47,500 nt of DNA from Glandiceps talaboti (taxonomy: Eukaryota > Hemichordata > Enteropneusta > Spengelidae), in contig NC_135563.1 in NCBI RefSeq assembly GCF_964340395.1, forward strand, positions 6,539,422-6,586,921. Direction: 5' to 3'. Positions 12,202-25,500 of the stretch are shown here, in pieces. How positions within the stretch are numbered: position 1 is the stretch's first letter; each line of letters begins with the position of its first letter. Under the pieces are notes generated by a model. The model saw only the letters and a list, made by a program, of their open reading frames with translations, was not told the origin of the DNA and searched no databases. The position numbers and the translations under genes are program-made.

Positions 12202-12240
12202 ACGCACATGTGTGTATATGTGTGTGCATGTGTGTGTATG
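12161..12240 (+). repeat. (TG)n microsatellite
   Basis: TG dinucleotides with interruptions; the flanks from 12100 are also TG/TATG rich. Confidence 0.95.
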
Positions 12241-12244
12241 TTTC

Positions 12245-13985
12245 TGTCTGTCTATGTTTATATATTAATACATGGTCAACACAATTGTATCAAAATTTCT
12301 TCGCTGACGTCGAGGAGGTCAACTCATTGTGTTAAATGCCTGCTAAATTACATTATACCAGTATATTGATGGTGCAAATCAAGAGATCTGATTGGTCAAG
12401 ACATCAAACTAACATATCTAAAATAGTGATAGATACACGCGACTCTAAGCGACTCTGATTGAGAATAGTATAGTTATTTTAGGTTTTGACTAGTTGACTC
12501 CATGTATTCACTGATGCGTATATGTCGTCAACTTGTCAAAACCTCAGGCTATACCATCCCCAGGGGTTGGTTTATTGTTTAAATACTTCACTGTTTTAAA
12601 GTTACTTGGTCTGCAACGCAAACGTTTCTTGTCCTGTTACATCATATTCCCGTATCGTTACGATTTACACCTCCTTTAGTTAGAGACTACGATGACATCC
12701 AGACTACAGCCCGCTACCGCAGACGGACTGTCGTTATATGTAGGATTCGATAAAAAAAATTAATTAGGTAAGAAATATATAATGACCTTAGTTCTCGACT
12801 ATGCTAAGACTCGGTTGTCACCCCGAGTCCTTTTTACAATAATAATTTATTAAAAATGCGTATGTTTTGGCAAGTTAACATATTATAGTAGGCCTCCATG
12901 ATAGAGTTGCCACAAAATACTTTACAGTATTAGACTCCGTCAATTAGATACTCTGTCTTTGAACTTCCCTCGAACCTGCCAGGCAGACAGGGAAAAAACA
13001 AACACAGAAAAAACACAATGGCAATGCTAGCATGTCTTGTAAAATTCATTTTCTCTTTGTACCCAAATCTACTCTGGTGAAATAGAAACGTCAAAATCCA
13101 ATAGAAATATGTGTAGTTATTGAAGATATATCTGAACGGTCTTTCCATTAACAATTAGTATGAAATATGGCCTTCCGCGGAAATTTTGAGCAAAACGAAA
13201 TGTGTTTGGTCTATTAATTCTTTCTAAATCTACCGTCAAATCCAGGCTACCCGCACGTGGAACGCCTAATGTAATGTTTCTACAGGAAATGGATTTACAG
13301 TGTTGTGGTGACACCAATAGAGTCTATCAGCTATGCATATACTGTCAACACGTTATGGAGGAAGACTGCAACTCGTAGCTTATATGCAGACTTTGAAAAC
13401 GTCATGAAATTATACAGCTATAGAAAGCAAAACATTAAAAAGCATAATTATTGAATCCGGCTAAATAAAAAAAAAAACGAACGCAAATGTAACACATAAT
13501 GTGATGGCGCACTGCAAATAATGTTGTGCGGTGTCGATGATCATTTATATCAGACTCATGGTCACTGTCAAAACATTGTATGTTCAATGTCTATGGACGG
13601 GTGAGGACAGCGACTGCGACTTGTCACAGGTCTTCCATAACCGTCTAAATAACTTTTTAAAAATAAAAAATACTGAGGTACATTTTTTTAAAGCAAAGTC
13701 ACTCGCTTATTGAATACGAAATACCATACAGGTTATGATATCAAAGATGGTGTCTAAAAACTTTTTTGGCTCCGGGCATGAACACTATGTTCAAACATCC
13801 CTTCATCTGTCCATAGGATGTCTCTGTTTTATCATTTTGGCCATGAGTAACTATTTCACTGAGATTAAGCAATTGAAAATTGGAGAAAATAAAACTTGGC
13901 AAATTTGATATGAATTTAGAAATATACAATTACAAATACACGTGTATGTCATTGTACATGTATGTATTCATCTCCGGTATATTTT
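12245..13985. other. Unassigned DNA between the minus-strand exon and the SOD-repeat gene
   Basis: Two open frames on the minus strand (12930-13154, 13117-13317) have no recognisable content. The second starts after an acceptor-like TTTCCTGTAG, but has no clear donor. CpG density rises at about 12600-12760 and 13180-13280, which could mark a promoter or exon of the minus-strand gene; this is only a suggestion. Confidence 0.3.
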
Positions 13986-13988
13986 CTC

Positions 13989-14128
<140 letters not shown>

Positions 14129-14499
14129 AATCACAGTTTATGAATGAATATCTGATTAAAGAAGATGAGAAAACTTAATTAGAATCAGCCAGAAAAAATA
14201 CTGAAATATTGCAATACAAGTACTCAGGATAGTGAATCACCACCAAAATTCAAAAGAAAAGATATTGACTAAACTATTGTCATAGAGGGGTGTTCCTTCA
14301 GTTAGGGCACTCTGAGCGATTCCTTGTCGTTGAATCTGTCAAAATATGTTCTCGTACTCGTAATATGCTGTTTTTTCTTCTAGATAAATTATCTTTAAGT
14401 AACAGACACCACTTTTCACAAAATGATTTTGGTGTGTCAGCATCTCATCAATACATGAACCCCCCATTTTGATTGCGCCCCCCCTTTTTTTGATTGGAA

Positions 14500-14810
14500 G
14501 AGTAGAGTCCTATATGTTCGTGTACAACACCTTTGTCGTCTCCGTCACCAATCGGTGTTCACCACTTAGTCGGATGTAGCGTAATCAGCAGCGCACATGA
14601 CATTATTACATGCATATGTATCTAATCGAAATGTCAACAAGGTGTACGTAACGCAATCTGCATAGTAATCCGACGAACAAACAACTGAGACAAGATGCGG
14701 AAGGGGTACTGACGGTTGTTACTGCAGAATCGACGGGCACATAAACAGATTGAAAGTGACTTCCGCGTCGCTGTGACAGACTTGTTGTAAGCGCCGATCT
14801 CTCTGTAAAC
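14500..14810 (+). promoter_or_regulatory. Probable promoter/5' UTR region of the SOD-repeat gene
   Basis: This stretch is richer in CpG than its surroundings (for example TTCCGCGTCG at 14761-14770) and lies just before the proposed start codon. No TATA box or defined initiator could be picked out. The call rests on position and base composition only. Confidence 0.35.
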
Positions 14811-14862
14811 ATGGAACTCGGCATCCCTCCACACTCGCACTTGTTGCTTCTTTACCTTGGCT
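14811..14862 (+). CDS. SOD-repeat gene exon 1 (start codon, signal peptide first half)
   Basis: ATG in good context (AAACATGG: A at -3, G at +4), 17 codons plus one base, then T|GTAAGT. It encodes MELGIPPHSHLLLLYLG; joining to exon 2 extends the hydrophobic run through LLLFLPVC to VKA, a standard signal peptide. The competing start is an ATG at 17330 inside the intron that reads MFLFSVLLFLPVCVKA without splicing, but its context is poor (T at -3, T at +4). Confidence 0.7.
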
Positions 14863-15251
14863 GTAAGTATCTTTTTTCTTGTATTTCAAATGCGCAATGT
14901 GATATGATTATGACCTGAGGGCAAAGACCCTGCACTAGGGTTATGTTAGATATTTCACCTCCGTCTGTTTACTGAACGAAACCTAGCGGTTGTGTCACTG
15001 CCTATGTTCGTGAGGTAACTCGCAGGCTACTGTTTATTTACCTGTTAGCTACAGCTAAATACTTACAATAACCATGGAAGTGGTTTATACTTCAATGCAA
15101 TAACCATACAATAACGTAACAGTATTTGACGTCGGCGTAATTTGACGGCGCGGCACTCGATCTGCCGTAACTGGCGAGAGACTTTGACATGACGGACGGA
15201 CAGTCTGTCTGTCCATGGATGTATTATTAGGGAGATCCATGGTCTGTCTGC

Positions 15252-15283
<32 letters not shown>

Positions 15284-18200
15284 ACATAGATATATGCGAT
15301 AGCAGTGAATAGGGGAAGGCGGATGCGATGCGATCGATGGGCTGCAATGTTCGCCTAATCGGAATCCATATGATCCGTGTCCGGTCCGTGTAATTTAACG
15401 GATATGACCGCTTATCGGCCTTTTAGTGATCGACAACAAGTAACAAAAGCAAGACGTGGTAATTCAGAATGGTTACATAATGTGTACAATATTAAAGTAC
15501 ACTGTACTGTATAATAATAGCTGACTTAATCATGCCAGACTGGTGATGACAGGTGTAAAGTATTCACCCAGAACAGATTGTGGCCACACATTCACCTCAC
15601 CTATATAGTTCAGTGATGATGTTAAAAAAAGGTGACAAGTGGATATGGCATAACACTTCAAGTTCACGATACTTGTAACTTTCTAAAGCTGATAATAGTT
15701 TTACAGAAAATAAAATGAGATAATAGAAGACTATATTTTAAGTGTGAAAAATTGCAACCAAGTAACCATTTCCCATTGCTGCACATTCACTATTCCAGTA
15801 TTTTGTCTACAACTTAAAAAGTACATATATAGTATGATCAGTTGGTCATCAAACTCAATTATGAGTCAATATATGTGTGTAGCCAACAATAATATTACTA
15901 CGCTAGTTTCTGGAGCATTTTTCAAATTCACTTTCAGATTAGATCTACAAACACTACAAAATGATGTTTGGCTCACATATTTAGCAAGAGACCATTGATG
16001 TCATTCTTTTCTTGGGCTTTGTTTTTGTGGTGACCCATAGCAGATTTGAACAACCTATGACAAACTGAGATAGCGTTATTACTGTTGAGTCAGTTCAATC
16101 TCAGGGAAGCTATCATGTCACCTCTAGGCACAACATATAACAACACAGGGTATAAGCTTCTATCTCCATGGTAACACAAACTTATATTAAGATACAGGGT
16201 ATTTTAAGCATGTTGCTCTAGACATAAAAGCATGAGAAAAAACTCTTAAAGAAATAAATACATTGTAAAAGCAATTGCAAATCACCAAGGACTCTTCCCA
16301 CGCCTTTTTAAGCATTTTATATAGTACATGTATATACTTCCCTCGGGGCACATAGTGAAGGCATACATTAACTTGTATACAGTGTACCATGGTAAGCTAG
16401 CCTAGCAGGTTCTGTCTGTAATTTTGTTTTTAAATTGTTCTCAATGGCAAAGTAAGGAAGGTTGTCTGTGGTGTATCATATTGGTGCCCTGTTGTGGGGG
16501 TGTGGGGAAGGGGGTAAAAGTCTTTGGACAGCAGTATGGGGCATGTATACTTCCATGATGTACTGGTAAGTAACATAAACAAGTTGGCAATGAATTGTAT
16601 TGATTCACAAACTGTACCAAAGTCTGCAATAACAGATGAAGGTAAACATCAAATTTTCATTGCTTTTGCAAGGAATTTAGTATTTGTGATAATGAAATAT
16701 AATAAAAGTGAAGTAGAGACAATAATTCCATAAATGGTGGTAAAGTTTAACGACATCATGTATACAGTCAGTAAGGTCATGGCAGGATGTATGTAACTCT
16801 CAGTTTCTATGACTCTTTGTGTTATTGTGTACAGTCACATTCAGGGAGATCCCATATCTAACAAAACTGAGATAAGGCCTAAAGAAAATAATTGTTCGGT
16901 TCCAGTTACCCGACCCCGCCTAGCTTTTCACTGCCGACCCTAAACATTTTTTTTTACGTATTTGAGAAAAAAATAATAAAATCCCAAATCTTGTAAAGTC
17001 TCATGAGAAATAATGGATGTGGAAACTGACATCAACTTAAAAAGACACTCTAAAATGGTTCTTCCAATCTGTAATGGCTGTACATCTGATGAGAAGAAAT
17101 AAACAACACAGAGACCATTTAGAAAACAATGGAAAACCTGAACTAGACACTCACACAGAAAAAAAACACACCATAATAAAATAAAATAAAAAATCTACCT
17201 ATCCCACCTATTCTAAAATTGAGTGTGATCGGAACCACAAATTTTTTTTTATTAGGCCTGAGTTTGAACTTTCTGTTTTCAGAAATGAAATTCATGTATG
17301 TGTCTATTTTCAGTAACAAAATCTTGTGTATGTTTCTATTTTCAGTGTTACTTTTCCTTCCTGTGTGTGTAAAGGCTACAACTTTAGTTGGTACTTTTAA
17401 CATGGAAGGCGTGACTGGTACAATGACTTTTAGTCAGGCTTCCTATGGTGACACTACAACAATAACCGTAAACTTAGATGGCTTGGAGTCAAGTAACACC
17501 TACCAATGGGAAATACGAAGTCTTCCAGTGTTCTACGACCGTAGTGATAAATGTGCTGACGGGGTACTGGGAACTGTATTGCATGATTTAAGCAGCACAC
17601 ATGCCCCACTTACACCTAGTCTAGCAGATGGGGATCAGTATACTGATAATTCAATACAGTTAACCAAAACCGATAGTATTAGTGGTCGATCCGTGGTATT
17701 AGATAATGGCTCACATCGCATATGTACCACTATTAGTACAAATCATGATATGATTACAGCCGTAGCATTATTTCAAGCACCTGTTGCAGGGATGGTTGTG
17801 CTGCGACAGTTGAACTCTGACAGTGCCTCAGATACCACTGTCTATAGTGATCTATTTTATATAGACGGCACAACAGGAAGTACATACGAATGGGCTATTT
17901 ATAGCAATTTGAATGGTATAGACTATGATATTACGCATACTGCCAGGTGTAGTGCTACAACAGCTATCTATAATCCAGGAAATAGTGACAATACAGGTTG
18001 CAGTACTAGTGCACAAGACAGCTGTCAGATTGGCAACTTATCAGGAAAACTTGGAGACGTAGATGTGACAACAAATAGGGGAAGTGCAATCCAGATGTCT
18101 GTCGACACCAATTTACCATTATCAGGGAGTAACTCAGTGGTTGGAAAAACTCTAGTAGTGAAATCAGGAAATGAGATGATAGCTTGTGCCTACATCACCA

Positions 18201-19893
18201 ACTTGGCTAGTAAGACAGTAACAGCTGTTTTTAACACAGAAGACGTTACAGGAGAAATTACTTTCACTCAGGCATCGCCGCTTGATTCAACAACAGTTCA
18301 CGTAGCATTGAATAATTTACAGAACCTTGCAACATACTACCATGTACATCAGTATCCTGTGGCACCAAGAATTACAGCAGATGACAGCATATGTTCTTCT
18401 GCAGTAACTGGTGGACATCTTAACCCATATGACATTGATAAGAGTGCCAGTCCCGTTACAGGTACGGATGATGAATATGAAGTCGGAGATCTTAGCGGAA
18501 AATATGGAACTTTGTCAGGGACAGATTTTGATCAGACATACACTGATTCTAATCTTCCATTATTTGGTTCAAATAGTATTGTTGGTCGATCTGTAGTGAT
18601 ACATAAGTCTGATAACAGTCGATGGATTTGTGCTAATATTGGCTACCCAACTTCGACCAAGACAGCCATTGCAGTATTCAGCGCCCCTATTGTTGGACAG
18701 ATGATGATGAAACAAGACGCGAATGATCCTTTCTCTGATACATCAGTATTTGTGAATGTTGCCGACGGCACACAGACAACGTCAAACCATAACTGGCATG
18801 TACACATTAATGCAATTGGTGATGATTATCTGAGTACAGAATCAAGGTGTTCAAGTGCTGCGGGACATTACAATCCATACGGAGCCAATTTAGATAATCC
18901 TGGGTACAGCACTGAATGCAATACAGAAAACCCACATCGCTGTGAACTAGGAGACTTGTCGAACAAACTTGGTCAAATTGATATCATTTCTGATCTCTCG
19001 TCAGCCGGTGGCAAGTACTTCTACACAGATTCTCTGCTACCACTGTCAGGTATCACGTCTGTTCTAGGTCGCTCCATTGTCATTCATGATGCAGAATCTG
19101 CTGCAGCACGCTACGCTTGTGCCGACATCTATGAAATGATGCCTGTAGTAAGCAGAGCCAACAACTGGAGTGACGGACCAGTGACAGGAACGATTGAAAT
19201 CAAGCAGAAAACACTACAAGATCAAACAGAAGTAGACATTGATGTATCAGGACTTCAAAGCAATGCCGGTGGTTACCATATCCATGTCCTTCCCATCTTA
19301 CAAGGTGTGGAATCTCCATGTGGCAGCAGTTCTGTACTAGGACACTTCAATCCATTTGGTATTGTTGCTGGTCCTGTCACTGGGACCAATGACATGTATG
19401 AAATCGGTGACTTGAGCGGCAAATTTGGACTAATGACAGATCTCACTTCATTGACTGCTACATACATGGATAGTAATTTACCAATGATGGGACCACAAAG
19501 TGCCAATGGTAGATCCATTGTTATACATAAAAATGATGAATCGGGTTCTAGATGGGTGTGTTCAGATCTAACCAATGTTCTAGACGCTAATGATTTTGAA
19601 GTACAGGTTGTAGCATCTGTTGATTCCAGTGACTTGATTGGAGACATAACTTTGGTAAGTTCAGTTTCTTCTGACTATATTTGACTTATTGGTCATGTAT
19701 CCTACTAAATGTATGTAGTAAATATTTATAAAACATACCGTAGGGATGATATACCCAAGGTTTTGATATTTGATGCCATACATGCGTATGTATGTACATA
19801 CATACATACACACACACACACGTACATACGCACATACATACATACATCCATACATACATACATGCATATATACGTACATACGTACGTACATAC

Positions 19894-19924
<31 letters not shown>

Positions 19925-22493
19925 CATGTATACATGTATACATACGTGCAGACACATTCATCGATACACTCAGACAGACAAACACACATGTATAGACATA
20001 CAGACACACTTCTGTTTGAGGTGAAAATCATTGGTGAATGCAGTTAAGATATGTGTGTACCATGTGTAGGGTCTATGTGTGTACTAACTCTAGACAAGGT
20101 CACTCTGATTCATTGTTGTTTTGTTACTAAAGACCTTTAATTGGTATGATAAGAAATAGTTAGCACTTCTATATTGCCATACCTGTACAATAGATGAATA
20201 ATGTGACAAGAACTTGTACTAACACAATCACTTAATTATTTGCAATGGCATAGTTTACACTTGGTGAATAAACGTGTAGTCACAAGGTATTGTTACAGCT
20301 GTGAAAGGTGTACTCTCCATTCTAGTGCCTACCATATTGTTATATCAGGGTTATTTAGAATGAATGACATATTGTGGGACACCCTCACCCTATCTGAACT
20401 TTACACCATATCCCCCTTTGTTGTATTTAGTGTTAGTTACCACAACACTCGGCCACAACCATAACATGGACACAGGAGATGTCCAACTCTGCTAAGTGTA
20501 GTCAAATGGAACAGAATGAACTGTCATTGGCTGACACATTACATTAACAAAAACACTTTTCTTGAGTCCTTAGATGTGCCAGTTAATTTTTGCCTCGGGG
20601 TGTTTACTTTATTGTGTAAACAAGTTTAGGATAACACATTATTTATGTTTAGTCTAATTTATGAACACAATATGCACATAAAACATGTTTTGTCATCAAA
20701 CAGCAAGTTTCCTTTAAAATGGTTACGTTGAAGTTTTTGGGGGGTGGTTAAAGAAAATTCCTGATTGTGGTTTTGATATCAGTACCAGGTCTTCAAACAC
20801 CATGCAAAGTAGTGAAACAATATTCAAAAATATGTCAATAGACCAAAAAAAAAAAATAATGGATTCAGAATAATTATTCAGTAAATTTGATTCTTTGATG
20901 GTCTGAATTCTATTGGAAATGAAAACTTGAATTTGGGACATATTTTGAAAATAATATGTAGGTGTTCAAAATAAGGTAGTGTAATCTACAGCTTACAATG
21001 GATAGTGGGGAATGCAAAATAAGGAAACAAAAATTCAACATTTAGAAATTTGGCAATGGTGGTGAAAAATGTCCCTTCTTTGTTCTTTTATATCGCTTAT
21101 TCACGCTAATACTATTTAAAATCTTTTCATGACAAGCGCTCTCACGCAAAGAATCAAAAGAGTTTAGGCCAATAAAAAAATTGTTTGTTCCGATAACCAA
21201 CCCAACCTAGTTTTTTACTTCCCATCCTAAACTAAAAACTAAAAAAGATTTGCAAAGTCACGCAAGAAATAGTGAGGTTTGAAGATGTCATCTCCTCATG
21301 TGACCCATAGTGCAAAGAACACATGGAATGGCTCAAGATAAACAACCGAAAACATAATCTGAATCAGATCAAAAAAGAGTCATAGAGAAAAATCGTACCT
21401 GCCCACCCTATTTTGATATTGAGCATGGCATCATCGCAACAACACAATCTTTTCTATTTGGCCTTAGACTTAGAGAATGACTCCAACATAGTTTTTGAAC
21501 TATAGTGTCAATGATTAGTCACTTCATGGTTGACATCTATAAAAAGTTTGGAATTCCAAAGATTTAGTATGACAATGCAATGATATGTGAATCCTTTCCT
21601 CAGCCTATTGTGTGTTTCTGTCTTCTATACTGTAGATACATTATCTCTCCCTAATACACCCATGCTTCTACACACAATGGTTTTGACCCATATTTTTTTT
21701 TTTTACTGCTTCAATAGTTATTTTCGACAGATTTTCACTTGAATTTATACATGTAGTCATTCGTGAATGATTTTGATTTGTATGGTCTACTTCAACTTGT
21801 ACTCACTGTACATCACCATGTAATGTACTTGTTATACCATGCAAGAGCTATTTAGAACAAAAAATACGGAATATATTTTCTGGTCGTTCTACATCACAGT
21901 AACGCGCATCTATGTAATGACATTGCATGTCTATGTCACTGGTTCTGCTGTGTTCATAATATGAGTCAAAACGTTCCAAAATTACCATTACTTTCTCAAA
22001 TTTTTCTTTGATATTACTGGCACTGGTATAATTATGTTATTCTCCAATATTTTACTACATTCAGCTGGAAAATACTCCTGACTTGTTGTCACTACTTAGA
22101 CTGGCTTCTCATATTGACACAAGCCCCTTCAGGTCACTCATATTGACACAAGCCCCCTTAGGTCACTCATATTTTCCATGGCTGAACATAGAAACATATT
22201 GGGGGATAACATCAAATTATCTATTGTGTTCATGATGATATTAGACTGGTTGGTGGAGGGTCTATGTTGGAAATTAGTCTCTGAAGACTCTAAAGTCACA
22301 AAATTCCTTTGTAATGAAAATATCTTGGTTTACAGAATATTGTCCATGGTTCCATAGTTACTGTGGAAACGACGTTTAGATCTCTCTTTTATGGAGCTTG
22401 ATCACACATGATCAAACTCAGTAGTCGACGGATCAAAATGTCGCATTCATTTCTAACTTACTTTTCCAAAGTAACTATATTTTACTGTCCTAT

Positions 22494-22545
<52 letters not shown>

Positions 22546-25500
22546 AGTTTTACAACAAACTGTTGAACGGACCAAAGACATAATATGTATGTTTAACATA
22601 TTTGGAAATGTTTGTAGGAGAGCTTGTCATGGCCACATAATTGTACATAAATATATTAACACAACATCGTCACAAATCACGACCGTTTTATGGTACCGTT
22701 TTTAACGAGCCGATCCCTATTATAGAAGTGTAGCGAAAAAAATAATAGCTCTGGTTTGCGAGAATGTAACACAACAGAAGCCTTTGTAACCATGGATTCC
22801 ATGCTCCCCAATCTTGCAGTGGACTATTTTAATGAGATGAAACTGCATTCACAGTTCTTGTTCCTGCCTGACAAGGGTGTGACATTTTCCTCCCACAAAG
22901 TAATAAATATGAAGACATTGATAACATTGGGTAAACAACAACTTTACAACTATTTACAACTGGTATCTTATACTCTTTGTAGTGGTTACATATTGTCACT
23001 GACCATATATCAATTATAGAGTGTCTTTGCAATAATTTAGACATCTTTTACTTTGGGAAAACTCGACCATAAATGTCAAAAGTTTTTACATAATGATTGA
23101 ATAGTGGTAGGCATAGTTCATAGATGAGGGGACATGAAAGTATGTGTTCCAAGCCGGTGTCAGTCCTGACTTGCCATGTTAAGTAGGTATCACAGACTGC
23201 CATCCAGTTATGTCCCAGAAAAAAAATTCTACCCAGCAACTTCAATGAGTGTTTGGACATTGTTTTGGTTCTATAAGAGAGATTGGTACTGTAAGTTTAC
23301 TTTGTACAATTCTCACGTCAACAGTAAATGTTGTCTCTTCTTGTAGAGTGATTGTACTACTTTGAATTGTCAATTGTGACAAAAGGTACAATAAACGGTA
23401 TTTATCCAGTCTGTTTAGACATGAAGTAAAGTGCATACTTGGATGTACAGTTACACCATGATAAAGCAAACACTACGATATTATTCCCCAATAATAGCGA
23501 TTTTCAACGTTTTGAATCAAATTTCGAGGACCGCAAAACCATTAATAAATGACATCATGATTGACGCATGGAGTGATTACAGTATCAAGACTTCACATAA
23601 TCATTCGGTCATGTAAAAATAGATTTATTGCCCATTCTCAATAAACCCATTCTCAGACTAATGTCACGTATAATCGGTTTGTTGTATCATATTTTGTGTC
23701 AACATTAACATCTTGTTTTGACAACTCAGTGTTCTCCCTACAATAGAGAAAGCACTGTGCAAACACTGGCCTTGCCACTTAGGCCACGATTCTACTGGGC
23801 TTCAAAAGTGTTCTATGACCCTTGAACTTTAGTAATCTTTGAATGACAAAATCATAATAAAACTTTCACATGAAGAGAAATGGCTGATTCCCTATGTACT
23901 GTACATGTGTTTGTGTGTTAAAATAAACATGTCAGAGTTTATTCCAGTGTTGAAGACATGTATATTATATAATGATCATTATGCAAACCAGTATGCAAAT
24001 TACCATGGTATTCATATGTAAATTAACATGCAAATTAGCTACATACTTGCAATCTCTCCTTGGGAGAACACTGCAACTACATAGCAATTTGTATTAAACT
24101 TGAATCATTGAACAGTGGTATTAATGTCCCAGTGAGAATACTATCTTTCACAGTAAATAGTCTTGTAACTGTACACACATGTGGTCATGTATTCTGTAAT
24201 TTGAAGAACGTCTAGGACAAAAGGTCACTGAAAGTTGATGACCTAAAAACAGGCCGCCAGTTGATAGTAATTTAATAATCGACATGATGTCTCACCATGG
24301 TTTAAAAGGTTGTCATGTCTGTGAAGTGAAGTCATTGTCAGTGATAAGCTATATATGTAGACTGAACAGGTCAAACTATGTCTTACCAGAAATATAACCT
24401 CTATGGCCCAGATGTGAGTTGGAGGAATAGGGTTGTACATGTAGTTATGCACATTACGTACAAATTTCATGAACTTTTGAAAACAGTAAATTAAGACTAA
24501 TTCTCCTCTTTATGTCTGATGATGATGATGAAGACTTGCTGTAAACCAGTGGTGACAGCCCTAAGGTGGCAATGATGGTGTTTAGCACCAATTGCTTTCT
24601 CTATAGTGGGGGAGTACCAACATGGCAGAAGCCTGCCAAGCATGTTAGCACCACAGGCATTTGTTTCCCGAGTTATGGCTCAGAATATTTCTCTCATAAT
24701 ACAATAAAATGACGATAATATCGTTAATATTGACGTATTAAACCAACACTGTATGAAAGGGGTAAAATTACACATGTTTCTGTGATCGCGCAGTTTCACT
24801 AAATGCGAAGGAAGACACCTGCGCGATCACAGAAACATGTGTAATTTTACCCCTTTCATACAGTGTTGGTTTAATACGTCAATATTAACGATATTATCGT
24901 CATTTTATTGTATTATGAGAGAAATATTCTGAGCCATAACTCGGGAAACAAATGCCTGTGGTTAGCACCATGCTCTCTTCAGTGTTTCTCTATAGTGGAG
25001 AGTAAGCTTGTGTCATGTTATTGTTAAAAACAAATTTATCTGAACTGCATATGAATAATATTTTACTTTTACTATAGTGAGTTAGTACCCAATGTGTCGT
25101 ACATGTAGATATTGTACATGTATATAGAAGCTTTTTTATGTGTTTCAGTACAATCATATGCAAACATCATACCAGCACAAGATATTTTGATTTCTATTAA
25201 AGGTTGTTTTCAGTCATTTAAACTAAGGGGTGTTGGTCCCTTGATGTAGAAAGTTAAACAATTATATAAAACCCATCCATGATATCGCATGATATCAGTA
25301 TTAATATGATTCCTCAAAATGAGTATGAAATTTGATATTATCATTTTTACGCATGTCTATTTCCTCAGTGTACCATCCAGATATGAACAAAAAGATGTTT
25401 TCACGAGAGTGCTCATAAATGGCATAATCGAATTATCAAATAGTTTGCTGAACTCAGGAATGCTTCAGATCTCACAGTTATTGTTTCCATGTTAATAGAA

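Noticed and set aside
12692-12763. Short frame reading MTSRLQPATADGLSLYVGFD, vaguely like a sugar-kinase N-terminus
   Set aside because: Only 23 codons, no donor site in frame and no downstream exon found.
13117-13317. Minus-strand 66-residue frame after an acceptor-like TTTCCTGTAG
   Set aside because: No convincing donor, no known family and no link to the minus-strand exon at 11685.
17219-17345. N-terminal 43 residues of the long open frame as part of the SOD-repeat protein
   Set aside because: It starts at TTG inside a MITE and crosses a duplicated splice acceptor. The exon 1 to exon 2 splice gives a proper signal peptide in frame.
23048-23260. LINE ORF2 C-terminal fragment (EHILSCPL-like)
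   Set aside because: One short Cys/His-like motif without neighbouring LINE sequence; mentioned in the intron description only.
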